A DNA stretch of 64,000 nt from Bacteroidales bacterium (GCA_017398125.1 JAFQHE010000055.1:1-64000); one strand, 5' to 3'; positions 25,765 to 35,495 are shown, counted from the first letter of the stretch. Program-made: numbers and translations. Notes: generated by a model from the sequence alone, not told the origin.

Positions 25765-28599
25765 TTATTTGATGTTTATCTTAAGGTCAAATCCAAAGAA
25801 CTGTTTTGTACCCAACTCTGTAAAATAACCTGGAGTCTGTTTGCTCTCGTACAAAGGACGGCTATTGAACAAGTTGTTTACAAAGAATGAAGCAGTAAGG
25901 AAGTTACCGATCTCTTTTGACAACTGGAAGTTGAAAGTAAGCACAGGGAAGTATGTCTCTGCAATGAAACGTGTATCACTCAAAGACGGGAACAAGTAAG
26001 CGAACTCAGGATCATTTTTCTTAGAAGGATCAAAATCATGTACCTTACCATCTTTATAGGAAATATAGTACTTGAACATGGTATCATTATGATACTCCTC
26101 CCAAATCTTGGTCTTCCAATCTACATTTGCAGTTAGTGTTGCTACAAAACCGATCTTAGGGATATTGTGGGTGATCATAAATCTTGTATTGAACTTCTCC
26201 CTGCAATATGTGGTCTTACCTCTGTCGTACACACCAATATGAGCCTCAATATTGTTACCGTCTTTGGCTGTGCTGTATGAATGGTTCATATCTCTTGTGG
26301 TAGTGTTCATCCACGCACCATTGATGTAGAAAGATGTTCTGATTGCATTGATTCTACCCAAATCAATCTCATACTCCAAACCTTTGTTTGTTGTAAAAAT
26401 TGAGTTCATTGGAGTATTTGCCATAGCAAAAATATTATAGCTGTTTGCAAGTGCCAATGTTGGGAACGCACCAGGATTCTCTTCATAAATTTCGTAAACA
26501 TCATAAGGAATAAGGTTAAAGCTTCTGTACAAATCCTTGCCGAATGAATAACCGTCTTTAAGTTTTTCCTGATATGCTGTCAAGTAAATTTTCATTTTAT
26601 CTTTATTGAAACTCCATGACAATCCTACCTCAGCCTTGTGGTTCTTGGCAATCTTAAGATCCTTGTTCTCTACATTGTATCTTCTTGTAGTACCGACAAT
26701 AAGCTGCTCATTTTCAGGAACGCTCTCATCTCCAAGGTTATTGAAGTTCACATAATCAAAGAATGCATCCTGCGGATAAAGGTAAAGTGCTGTAGGAGCC
26801 TTTGCATTAATACCATAACCACCCCTAATTGTCAATTTTTTAGGGATAATGTCAAATGAAGCATTTATACGCGGAGTTACAGTTGCAAGTGAGTTGATAA
26901 GATCAAAACGCGCACCCGCTGTAATGTTAAGATCCCTTTTGCCGAGTGTGGCAGTAAAGGAATCCTCTACGTATACACCCAATTGGTGAATAAATGGAAT
27001 ATCCGAGAATTTACGAGGACGGTAAGCCGCATTGTTTGAGGCTCTCATAGGAGGAGTGTCAAGGTCATAAACTGTACCATCACCCAAGTTGCCATCCATC
27101 TTGTAATCTGCACCGACAAGAATACTGTTATTTACCTTCTCCCAACGCTTGTTAAAAGATGCAGTAAGTTTGGCATACAAGTTCAACTCTTTACCGTAAA
27201 CATCATAGTGCGAGAAATATTCATTAGGAAGATATGTCGCATAGTTGCCCATATCATCAGATGTGATGTTTGTAATTTCTTTACCATTATTGTCGTACAC
27301 CTTCTGGCCAGGTTTGTTTGTAAGTATTGCACCATTGTTTACAGATGTAAGGTACGGAGCAAATGCATTACCGGTAAGTTCTTCATAAAACGAATGCTTA
27401 TCAGTATAAGAGAATGACACATTATATTTCAAGCTCTTCAACCAACCTGCATTTGCAGGGCTGAAAATACCATTGGTTGCTATTCTGAAACCTGTCTCCT
27501 TTGCACCGGAAGCAATCTGGCTACGGATGTCATCAGGGTTTCTTTCACGGGTATCATTACCATAGTTGAAGTTCAAAGAGGTATTCATGCTCAAGTTGCC
27601 TACCATCTTTGCCCAAACACCGTTTACACTTACTCTCTGATAGTAAGCATAAGCCTCTGTCTGCTCAGTTGTATTGTAAGCATAATCTGCACTCAAGTTC
27701 AATGTACCGCCTTTTTTGCCCAACTGCAAACCTTTTGACAATGATGCCTGATAGGTAAAAGGATTAACTTTGAATTGGATTCGTAGAGGCTCCACACCGG
27801 TCTTTCTCTTGATAGAAACGACACCGGAAGTCATATCACCATACTCTACCGAAGCAATACCCCTGATTACCTCAACACTCTCAATATTGTCGGTTGAGAT
27901 GATACGCAAGTCAACACCTGAGTTAGGGGATGTTCCACCGCCTACAGCAGAACCGCCACCTGATACTGTTGGAGCCAAAGACTGCATGTTTGCATTATTT
28001 GAAAGCGGTGAACCATCAATTATGATTGATGTACCGAGAGCATTCAGATTCTTGTTGTCAGACTCAGTGTCAGAGATGGTTCTAATCTGGAATGTGTTTG
28101 ATTTAGACAAATCTGAGTTTGCCATCTCAGCACCAGGCAACAATTGCATAATATCTTTGATGGAACTTGTCTGCAAGTGATCCATAGCCTGTCTTGAGAT
28201 CTGTGAAGCAGTTGCTTTACCAGCCTTGCTCTGAGTCGCGGTCACAGTTACATCCTCCAAACGGAAAGATGACTCTTTCATCTTGAACACCAGCTCATGA
28301 ACCTTACCTGGAGTAAGATTGATGGTAGTGTCAATTGTAACCATTCCAATAAATTGAATGTTAAAAGATGTCTGACCGGGCTCAACATTCTTAATTTCGA
28401 AGTATCCATCAACATCAGTTGTTGAATAAACGCCCTGTGGAGACAATTGGACTGTGGCAAAACTTACAGGCAAACGTTCTTGATTATCTTCAACAACGTA
28501 TCCTTTAATCTGCGCCAATTTTTCACTGTTCCTTGATTGGGCAAATCCATTCAAAGAACATATCAGCATAACTGACAAAAGTAAAATAGTCTTTCGCAT
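25765..28599 (-). CDS. TonB-dependent outer-membrane receptor
   Basis: A 944-residue receptor with a signal peptide (GFAQSRN), a carboxypeptidase-regulatory-like domain at about 30-115 (IKGYVVEDNQERLPVSFATV), a plug at about 120-260 (IMQLLPGAEM, GTSIIIDGSPLSNNANMQ, VEVIRGIASVEYGDMTSG) and a large barrel to the C-terminus (FGFDLKINIK). Nothing in the barrel reveals the substrate. It lies 30 bases downstream of C25-like copy 3 and directly upstream of the DUF4876 lipoprotein. The gene order strongly suggests uptake of a product or ligand connected with the peptidases. Confidence 0.9.
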   Translation of the reverse strand: MRKTILLLSVMLICSLNGFAQSRNSEKLAQIKGYVVEDNQERLPVSFATVQLSPQGVYSTTDVDGYFEIKNVEPGQTSFNIQFIGMVTIDTTINLTPGKVHELVFKMKESSFRLEDVTVTATQSKAGKATASQISRQAMDHLQTSSIKDIMQLLPGAEMANSDLSKSNTFQIRTISDTESDNKNLNALGTSIIIDGSPLSNNANMQSLAPTVSGGGSAVGGGTSPNSGVDLRIISTDNIESVEVIRGIASVEYGDMTSGVVSIKRKTGVEPLRIQFKVNPFTYQASLSKGLQLGKKGGTLNLSADYAYNTTEQTEAYAYYQRVSVNGVWAKMVGNLSMNTSLNFNYGNDTRERNPDDIRSQIASGAKETGFRIATNGIFSPANAGWLKSLKYNVSFSYTDKHSFYEELTGNAFAPYLTSVNNGAILTNKPGQKVYDNNGKEITNITSDDMGNYATYLPNEYFSHYDVYGKELNLYAKLTASFNKRWEKVNNSILVGADYKMDGNLGDGTVYDLDTPPMRASNNAAYRPRKFSDIPFIHQLGVYVEDSFTATLGKRDLNITAGARFDLINSLATVTPRINASFDIIPKKLTIRGGYGINAKAPTALYLYPQDAFFDYVNFNNLGDESVPENEQLIVGTTRRYNVENKDLKIAKNHKAEVGLSWSFNKDKMKIYLTAYQEKLKDGYSFGKDLYRSFNLIPYDVYEIYEENPGAFPTLALANSYNIFAMANTPMNSIFTTNKGLEYEIDLGRINAIRTSFYINGAWMNTTTRDMNHSYSTAKDGNNIEAHIGVYDRGKTTYCREKFNTRFMITHNIPKIGFVATLTANVDWKTKIWEEYHNDTMFKYYISYKDGKVHDFDPSKKNDPEFAYLFPSLSDTRFIAETYFPVLTFNFQLSKEIGNFLTASFFVNNLFNSRPLYESKQTPGYFTELGTKQFFGFDLKINIK

Positions 28600-28629
28600 A
28601 ATATAAATTTTATTTTTAAATGTATTTGA

Positions 28630-30786
28630 TTATCTCAATCGGTTGATTGTCTTTACCAACTCATTTTTGACATCCGCATCATCCACAACCGCAACAAGAG
28701 CCTCACATTTCTCAATAATCTGAGGTTTGATATATGAGAACTCGTACCATCCTAAAGCCTCTGCCGCCAACAATCTGTACATTTTGTCGGAATCATTCTC
28801 AATAGTATAGTAGAAATACTCAACGGCAAATGGGTTGCAGCCATTTCTCTCACCGGTAATGGCATAGCGTTTGTCGGTTTTGTTTGCTTCAGGATCCTTT
28901 AGGAGTGCATACTCCTCAATTTTGCCTTTATGAAGATTGGTGACCATCTTTACCATTGAATTGAATTTCTCCTCATCAATCCAGCGGCTGTACTTCTCTT
29001 TGTTGCTCTCCATTGCTTTTACCATTGCCTCGGGATCAAATACATCCAAAGCGCCTGCCGCCTGGAAGTAAACCCTCTGGCTTGTAGTAGGATTCATATA
29101 TGCATCAGCAACATACGGTATAAGTTCAGGACTACCATTCTTACCGGCAGTGATCATTGCCATTCTCTGGGTAATCTCATAATTATCCTTCAATGCTATC
29201 TTGATTGCCTCTACCAAATTTTCATCTGCAATCTGCTTGTTGGTCATAAATGCCTCAAGTCTCACATGGCTGTAAGGATTTGTCTTTGCAATCTCCAACA
29301 GCTCCGATGATGTGATTGCATTGTTGTTGTGAAGCATCTGTATTGCCAATGCCTTTGCCTCTGAGGCTATATCGGCATTAAGGACTTTCTTCCAGTATGA
29401 CACATTGTTCTTCTCTGTTACAATTGCCCTTGCAATGTCAAATCCGCCTAAAATCTCTTTCTGCGGAGCAAATGCAAATGTAGGGTCTCCAATAAGGTGA
29501 GCCTCTATGGTAAGCTGGCCCTTTGCCCAATCACCTACACATACACCAAGGTTAAGAAGACCTATAAGCTCATTTGTCCAGGTATCCTGTAATGTGTTTA
29601 CAGTGTTTCCTTTAGTAACAATTGTAGAACCAGGATTAAAAATGTACCTCGCGGCAATGTAATCATCAACAAGGAAGCAACCGTTATAGCAGGCATCAAA
29701 TATCACAACTTTTGCACCACTCTCATAACCGTCAAGATCTGTAACAGTAAGATCTTTCTTTGCAGCAAACAAACTGTCTGCCAACAAAGTAGCCTTATCA
29801 TTGACATTTGTAAACCAACTTGTAGGAACATTAATGCTCTTTGCAATCCTGTTTATTGCATCACCTTGGTTCTTTGCTCTTCTGATTCTTGTTCTGAATG
29901 CATTTTTTGCAAGTTCAATCCACTGCTCCGCACTTCCAACACTTGGGGCTCCGTTAAAATATTGGGTATCCTCAGCACCATGATGGTGAAGGATTGCAAG
30001 ATCCATGGTCTCATCCTGCATTGCAGTTGTAATTCTGTTCCTTACATAAGTATCATAGGTAAAGTTGATAAAGTTAAGTTTTGTACCATAGTTGGCAAGG
30101 AACGGGAACTGCTCCCTCAATGCAGAAGCCTCGTCAATTCTGGCATTCATCGCATCTGAATTGTAACCGTGACCTGCAAAATGGAGAATATTATCCATTC
30201 TCTCAGGATTTTTATGGGCCTCGACAGCCTTCATCAGGTAAGCCTCAATCAATTCATGAGCCTTACCATCCTTATTGGGAGCCTTGATTCTTGCAGAATA
30301 TATATCACAAGTGATCTCCTGCGGAGAATCTGCCCTCAAACTGTAATAGTGGGCAAGTCTGTTTGTTGTATCCTGCTTGATATAATCAAACTTAAGGTCA
30401 AAGTCATCATAAAAACGGTCCGACGGAATAGAAGAATCAAGCCAGTTCCTGTTTTGGAACATCTTGAATGCTGTAGCAAAGTGCTGAGCACCACGCAACA
30501 TTGGAATTGGAATCTCTCCTACAAACACAGCGCCCTCAAGAGCCTGCTCTGCATACAACTTTACAAGTTCTGCCTTGATTGAATCCGGGTGGTGCCATTT
30601 GTCAACAACAAGTACACCCTCTCTTACATCATTACCTACAGCCTTCACATATGCATCAACAGCAGCAGGAATGGCTGCATAGGTCTGATCATCTACAACA
30701 ACTGCAACTGTTGTCTTCTTTGTACCGCATGCGCACACGAACAGTGCCATAGCGGCTGCAAAAAACATCAAAGAAAATCTCTTCAT
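28630..30786 (-). CDS. Gingipain-type (C25-like) lipoprotein peptidase homologue, copy 3
   Basis: A 718-residue lipoprotein: the signal sequence ends VCACG, with lipidation likely at C20 (C18 possible). The C25-like domain shows SDRFYDDFDLKFDYIKQD, SARIKAP, a first His-Gly in HFAGHGYNS (H206), a second in ILHHHGAEDTQY (H269), the nucleophile in FDACYNGCF (C366) and LIGDPTFAFAP. The C-terminal about 270 residues are HEAT-like (YSHVRLEAFMTNKQIADEN, YEITQRMAM) and end KTINRLR. ATG at 30786 is used; a TTG nine bases upstream would only add three residues before the signal. It lies directly upstream of the TonB receptor, so the two are probably co-transcribed. Confidence 0.78.
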   Translation of the reverse strand: MKRFSLMFFAAAMALFVCACGTKKTTVAVVVDDQTYAAIPAAVDAYVKAVGNDVREGVLVVDKWHHPDSIKAELVKLYAEQALEGAVFVGEIPIPMLRGAQHFATAFKMFQNRNWLDSSIPSDRFYDDFDLKFDYIKQDTTNRLAHYYSLRADSPQEITCDIYSARIKAPNKDGKAHELIEAYLMKAVEAHKNPERMDNILHFAGHGYNSDAMNARIDEASALREQFPFLANYGTKLNFINFTYDTYVRNRITTAMQDETMDLAILHHHGAEDTQYFNGAPSVGSAEQWIELAKNAFRTRIRRAKNQGDAINRIAKSINVPTSWFTNVNDKATLLADSLFAAKKDLTVTDLDGYESGAKVVIFDACYNGCFLVDDYIAARYIFNPGSTIVTKGNTVNTLQDTWTNELIGLLNLGVCVGDWAKGQLTIEAHLIGDPTFAFAPQKEILGGFDIARAIVTEKNNVSYWKKVLNADIASEAKALAIQMLHNNNAITSSELLEIAKTNPYSHVRLEAFMTNKQIADENLVEAIKIALKDNYEITQRMAMITAGKNGSPELIPYVADAYMNPTTSQRVYFQAAGALDVFDPEAMVKAMESNKEKYSRWIDEEKFNSMVKMVTNLHKGKIEEYALLKDPEANKTDKRYAITGERNGCNPFAVEYFYYTIENDSDKMYRLLAAEALGWYEFSYIKPQIIEKCEALVAVVDDADVKNELVKTINRLR

Positions 30787-30906
30787 AAAAATCAATTATC
30801 GTTTAAATATTACTATATCTATCTTATAAAACCCACTCCCGACACCCTTCAGGCCCATGGCTGTTCCACTGCAAAACCTGTATGATGCCGGAGATGTCGG
30901 TCAAAA

Positions 30907-33102
30907 TCAAGAGCGTTTGCACTCAAGGCGATTGATTGTCTTCAACAACTCATTCTTCACAGCCTCTTCAGATGCATTTGCATAAAACTCCTTTACCTTG
31001 GCAAGGATTTCAGGCTTCCTGTATGAGTATACGTACCATCCAAGAATTTCAGCAGCAACCACTTTCTCCTTTTCAGGCCCATTGGCAATCATATCATACA
31101 ATACACCAAGAGCATCTACACTGCACTTGTTACGCTCAATCTCAATGTAGAATATCTTTTTGCTTTCAGAGTAGTTTCCGGCAAGCATATCCGCATACTC
31201 TTTACTCTTTCTCTCGGCATCATATCTGATATCCTCACATATATCCTCAAACTTGGCATCTGTGAACCAGCCGGCATGCTCCTTTCTCAAAGAATCAATG
31301 GCTGCAATCATAAGCTGCGCATCAAAATCAGGCATAGCGAAATCGGCCTGCATATCCTCCCTCTTGCTTACAGCCGGATCAACAATAGCCTTTGCCACGT
31401 ATGGTATCAGTTCAGGATTCCCATTCTTTGGAGCTGTACCCATAGCTATTCTCCTTACAATCTCATAACTGTCTTCAAGAGCAACCTTAAGGGCCTCTGT
31501 AAAGTTTTCATCTGCAATCTCCCTATTGGTTACAAATGCCTCCATTCTAACATTATGGTAAGGGCTCTTCTTTGCAATATCAAGAAGTTCTTTTGAAGAG
31601 ATGGCCCCGTTCTTATGCAACATCTTAACAGCCAACACCCTCAACTCAGGAGCCAAATCCTTTGAACTGTTTTCAAGAATACCTCTCCAGTAACCTGCAT
31701 CGTTCTTCTTGAAGACAATATCCCTTGCAATATCGTATCCTCCCAAGACCTCGCTCTGAGGTGCAAAGGCAAAGGTAGGGTCACCGAACAGATGCTGCTC
31801 AATGGCAAGCTGTCCTTTATAGACATCACCCACGCAGACGCCAAGATTCAAAAGACCGCTCAACTCAACTGTCCATATATCCTGAAGCGTATTCACCGAG
31901 TTTGCCCTGACAACCATTGTCGAACCCTCATTGAAAATATATCTTGCTGCAATAAAATCATCCTCAATAAATGCTCCATTGTAACATGCGTCAAGGACAA
32001 GCACTCTTGCTCCGCTCTTGTAATCATACAGATCCTCAAGCATGATATTCTTGTCCGCATCAAAAATACTGTCTTTTCTGATAAGTTCAGGATCGTTCCA
32101 TCCAGCCATCCAAGATGCCGGCACATCATATCTCTTAACAAGTTTTGCAATTGCAGTTTGTGCAGAAGATCCACCCTCTACAGCGCTGCGCACTTTATTT
32201 CTGAGATTGTTGCAGCTCAATTCTTTCCATATATCAAGAGAATTTGATTTTGGAACACCCTGCAAAAGCTGCTGGTATGGCAATCCATGATGATGCATTA
32301 TCGCATAATCGACATCCTCATCTGCAACAGCATTCATGATACGCTCTTTGACAAGATAATCTCTGTTAAAATCTATATATGTCAATTCACCGTCATATCC
32401 GTTAAGGAAAGGGAACTGCTCTTTGAATCCTATAGCCTCATCTATTCTGGCCTGCAATGACTCTGAATTATAACCATGCGCGCCAAAATGCAACACCTTA
32501 TCCATTCTCTCAGGATTCTTGTGGGCCTCAACAGCTTTAAGCAGATAAGCCTCAATTGCCTTATGCTCATTTCCATCTGCAGGTGCCTTGATTCTGGCAG
32601 AGTAGATGTCACTAGACAACTGTTGTGGAGAGTCTGCACTCAATGAATAATAGTGAGCCAAGCTCTTTAGGGAATCCTGCTTCAAATAGTCAAATTTCAA
32701 ATCAAAATCATCATAAAACCTGTCTGAAGGAATTGATGAAACGATCCACTCATCCTCCTGGCTTCTTTTAAACGCTGTTGCCATATGCTGGGCATCACGT
32801 ATCATCGGAATTGGAATCTCACCCACAAACACAGCTCCTTCAAGAGCATCGTTACAATACATTTTATATAGCTCAGCCCTAATTGAATCCGGATGCTGCC
32901 ACTTGTCAACTACAAGAACACCCTCTCTGTCGGGACGTGAAATTGCCTCAACATATTTATCAACGGCAGAGCCTATTGCAGCGTATGTCTGCTCATCAAC
33001 TACAACTGCAACTGTTGATCTCTTTGCGCCACACGCAAACAACAAAGCTACAAGAGCACCACAAAGGAGTGGTCTGAAAATAGTTCTAAAATCTCTTTTC
33101 AT
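30907..33102 (-). CDS. Gingipain-type (C25-like) lipoprotein peptidase homologue, copy 4
   Basis: A 731-residue lipoprotein with lipobox LLFAC (C24). Motifs run parallel to its neighbours: SDRFYDDFDLKFDYLKQD, SARIKAP, HFGAHGYNS (H209), IMHHHGLPYQQ (H272), LDACYNGAF (C373), ANSVNTLQD and LFGDPTFAFAP. HEAT-like C-terminal repeats (YHNVRMEAFVTNREIADEN) follow, and the chain ends TINRLECKRS. Among the five it is most alike to copy 5, so this pair looks like the most recent tandem duplication. It lies 56 bases downstream of copy 5, with a CCCGACAG inverted repeat between, and 120 bases upstream of copy 3. All candidate catalytic residues are present. Confidence 0.78.
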   Translation of the reverse strand: MKRDFRTIFRPLLCGALVALLFACGAKRSTVAVVVDEQTYAAIGSAVDKYVEAISRPDREGVLVVDKWQHPDSIRAELYKMYCNDALEGAVFVGEIPIPMIRDAQHMATAFKRSQEDEWIVSSIPSDRFYDDFDLKFDYLKQDSLKSLAHYYSLSADSPQQLSSDIYSARIKAPADGNEHKAIEAYLLKAVEAHKNPERMDKVLHFGAHGYNSESLQARIDEAIGFKEQFPFLNGYDGELTYIDFNRDYLVKERIMNAVADEDVDYAIMHHHGLPYQQLLQGVPKSNSLDIWKELSCNNLRNKVRSAVEGGSSAQTAIAKLVKRYDVPASWMAGWNDPELIRKDSIFDADKNIMLEDLYDYKSGARVLVLDACYNGAFIEDDFIAARYIFNEGSTMVVRANSVNTLQDIWTVELSGLLNLGVCVGDVYKGQLAIEQHLFGDPTFAFAPQSEVLGGYDIARDIVFKKNDAGYWRGILENSSKDLAPELRVLAVKMLHKNGAISSKELLDIAKKSPYHNVRMEAFVTNREIADENFTEALKVALEDSYEIVRRIAMGTAPKNGNPELIPYVAKAIVDPAVSKREDMQADFAMPDFDAQLMIAAIDSLRKEHAGWFTDAKFEDICEDIRYDAERKSKEYADMLAGNYSESKKIFYIEIERNKCSVDALGVLYDMIANGPEKEKVVAAEILGWYVYSYRKPEILAKVKEFYANASEEAVKNELLKTINRLECKRS

Positions 33103-33115
33103 ATTAAAATCAATA

Positions 33116-33141
33116 CCCGACAGATATTGTATTCTGTCGGG
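33116..33141. repeat. Inverted repeat of CCCGACAGA between copies 5 and 4
   Basis: Two copies of the over-represented motif face each other (arms CCCGACAGA and TCTGTCGGG, perfect 9-base stem, 8-base loop) in the 56-base gap. There is no T-tract on either side, so it is not a typical terminator. It could be an RNA processing or stability hairpin or a protein-binding site. Confidence 0.7.
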
Positions 33142-33158
33142 ATTATATTTAGTGACTA

Positions 33159-35366
33159 TTATTTTCTTTTAACCTCAAGACGGTTGATTGTCTTCAACAA
33201 CTCATTCTTGACAGCACCCTCCGGTGCAGCAGCGTACAACTCCTTGGCCTTTGCTACGATTTCAGGTTTTTTGTAGGAATATACATACCAGCCCAAAACC
33301 TCAGCTGCCAAAACCTGCTCAGGCTCACTTCCGTTGGCAATCATATGGTAGATACCATCAAGTGCCCTCGGGTCACAAGCATTACGCTCTCCTGTAATAA
33401 TGGACATCTTCTCCTTTGCAGAAACCTCAGGATTCAAAAGGGCTGCATAATCTTTTCCGTTGCTGGCCTGACTTGCTCTCAACCTCTTTGCAAGAGACTC
33501 AAATTTCTTATCTGTAAACCACTGTGAATAGTTGCCCCTTATCTTCTCCATCTCTGCAATTACGGTTTCTGCATCAAATGTACGCAATCCCATACCTGCG
33601 TGGAAATCCTCACGTTGGCTTGTAAGCGGGTCAACAATCATCTTTACAAGGTAAGGCACAAGTTCAGGACTGCCATTCTTTGAAGCAGTGGCAGCTGCAA
33701 GTCTCCTTACAATCTCGTAGCTATCCTGCAATGCTATTTTAAGAGCCTCTGTAAAGTTCTCATCTGCAATCTGTCTGTTGGTTACGAAAGCCTCCATTCT
33801 GACATTATGGTATGGACTGCTCTTTGCAATCTGCAACAATTCATCTGAAGTGATTGCCCCATTCTTGAAGAGCATCTTTATAGCCAAAGCCCTCATCTCT
33901 GGAGCAAGTTCCTTGGAAGGATTCTCAAGAATTCCTCTCCAGTATTTTACATCATTCTTCTTGAATACAACATCCCTTGCGATATTATAACCTCCAAGAA
34001 CCTCTGTCTGAGGAGCAAATGCAAATGTAGGATCACCAAACAGATGCTGCTCGATTGCCAACTGGCCTTTGTAAACATCACCGGTAGATACTCCAAGGTT
34101 ATAGAGTCCGCTCAACTCTGTTGTCCAGATATCCTGCAAAGTGTTTACGGTATTTGCCCTTACCGACATTGTTGTACCCTCATTGAAGATATACCTTGAA
34201 GCAATGTAATCATCATAAATAAATGCACCATTGAAGCAGGCATCAAGAACAAGCACTCTCGGACCTGTAACAAAACCATTGTTCATATCGTCGAGGTAAA
34301 GATCCATATTTGCCGAGTGAATACTGTCTGCCTTCATCTTCTCAGAATCATTCCAATCCTCAAGCCATGCCCTTGGAACGCCATACTGTTTGCTCATTCT
34401 CTCAATTGCCGCTTCAGGATCTTTCCTATTCTTCTTTCTGTTCATCTGACTGCGCAAATAGTTGCGGCTCAAATCAATCCAGGTAGAAATATCCTTTGAC
34501 ATAGGAATACCGCTCAACAACTCTGTATCAGGAGCGCCATGGTGGTGAAGGATTGCATAATCAATATCCTGGTCAGCCAAGATTGACATAAGACGATTCT
34601 TCACATAGTAATCTCTTGCAAAGTCAAGATATAGCAACTGGCCGTTGTAGTCATTGAGGAACGGAAATTGCTCCTTGAATGCAACAGCCTCATCAATTCT
34701 TGCCTGCAATGACTCGGAGTTATAGCCATGACCGCCAAAATGGAACACCTTGTTCATTCTCTCAGGACTCTTGTGTGCAGCAACAGCTTTAAGCAGGAAT
34801 GCCTCTATAGCCTGATACTCATTGCCGTTGATTGGAGCCTTGATTCTGGCAGAATAGATGTCACTGTTGATCTCCTGTGGAGAATCCGCTCTCAAAGAGT
34901 AGTAGTGAAGGTTTGTTTTTGCACTGTCTTGTTTGATATAGTCAAACTTGAGGTCAAAATCATCATAGAAACGGTCTGTCGGGATTGATGATATGAACCA
35001 GTCATCCTTCTGGCTTCTCTTGAATGCTGTTGCAAAATGCTGGGCATCTCGCACCATTGGAATTGGAATGTTTCCTACAAAAACAGCACCCTCAAGGCAA
35101 TCATTGTCATACATCCTCTTCAACTCAGCTCTGATTCCGTCGGGATTGTGCCACTTGTCAATAACAAGCACACCCTTTCTGTCGGGAAGAGAGATAGCCT
35201 CAACATACTTGTCTACAGCATCCTTGATTTTTCCGTATGTAACCTCATCTACAACAACAGCAACTGTTGATACCTTCTTTGCAGCCTTTGCTGCCAATGG
35301 ATTGCCACCGGCCACCAACATCATGAGTGCCAATGACAACAACGCCATTCTTAATATTCTTTTCAT
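33159..35366 (-). CDS. Gingipain-type (C25-like) exported peptidase homologue, copy 5
   Basis: A 735-residue exported protein. The signal region (MLVAGGNPLAAKAAKK) has lost the lipobox Cys found in copies 3 and 4, so it is probably cut by signal peptidase I. The C25-like motifs are TDRFYDDFDLKFDYIKQD, SARIKAP, GGHGYNSES (H213), ILHHHGAPDTE (H276), LDACFNGAF (C377), ANTVNTLQD and LFGDPTFAFAP. The C-terminal half has HEAT-like repeats and ends TINRLEVKRK. It is the first gene of the apparent copy 5 - copy 4 - copy 3 - TonB - DUF4876 - DUF6850 unit, behind the terminator of the S9 gene. Confidence 0.78.
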   Translation of the reverse strand: MKRILRMALLSLALMMLVAGGNPLAAKAAKKVSTVAVVVDEVTYGKIKDAVDKYVEAISLPDRKGVLVIDKWHNPDGIRAELKRMYDNDCLEGAVFVGNIPIPMVRDAQHFATAFKRSQKDDWFISSIPTDRFYDDFDLKFDYIKQDSAKTNLHYYSLRADSPQEINSDIYSARIKAPINGNEYQAIEAFLLKAVAAHKSPERMNKVFHFGGHGYNSESLQARIDEAVAFKEQFPFLNDYNGQLLYLDFARDYYVKNRLMSILADQDIDYAILHHHGAPDTELLSGIPMSKDISTWIDLSRNYLRSQMNRKKNRKDPEAAIERMSKQYGVPRAWLEDWNDSEKMKADSIHSANMDLYLDDMNNGFVTGPRVLVLDACFNGAFIYDDYIASRYIFNEGTTMSVRANTVNTLQDIWTTELSGLYNLGVSTGDVYKGQLAIEQHLFGDPTFAFAPQTEVLGGYNIARDVVFKKNDVKYWRGILENPSKELAPEMRALAIKMLFKNGAITSDELLQIAKSSPYHNVRMEAFVTNRQIADENFTEALKIALQDSYEIVRRLAAATASKNGSPELVPYLVKMIVDPLTSQREDFHAGMGLRTFDAETVIAEMEKIRGNYSQWFTDKKFESLAKRLRASQASNGKDYAALLNPEVSAKEKMSIITGERNACDPRALDGIYHMIANGSEPEQVLAAEVLGWYVYSYKKPEIVAKAKELYAAAPEGAVKNELLKTINRLEVKRK

Positions 35367-35454
35367 CAGTTATATAGTTTATCTTTTAATGTGTTTTCAA
35401 AATCTTCCGTTACCTCAAACGTTCCTCCCGACAGGATAACGGCATCTCCTATTT

Positions 35455-35487
35455 AAAAAGCAGAGGGCGGCTCCTTCGGAACCGTCC
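35455..35487 (-). terminator. Terminator after the S9 peptidase gene
   Basis: A GC-rich hairpin (35465-35487, arms GGGCGGCTCC and GAACCGTCC with one mismatch and one G-T pair) lies 8 bases after the S9 stop. On the minus strand a T5 tract follows after a few bases. It separates the S9 gene from C25-like copy 5. Confidence 0.6.
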
Positions 35488-35495
35488 TTATACTG

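Noticed and set aside
33116..33141. Intrinsic terminator between C25-like copies 5 and 4
   Set aside because: The stem is good, but no T-tract follows on the minus strand, so it is listed as an inverted repeat only.
18246..35366. PorU-type sortase of the type IX secretion system as an identity for the C25-like genes
   Set aside because: PorU is about 1100 residues, single-copy and lacks HEAT-like repeats; five short paralogues next to a TonB cassette do not fit.
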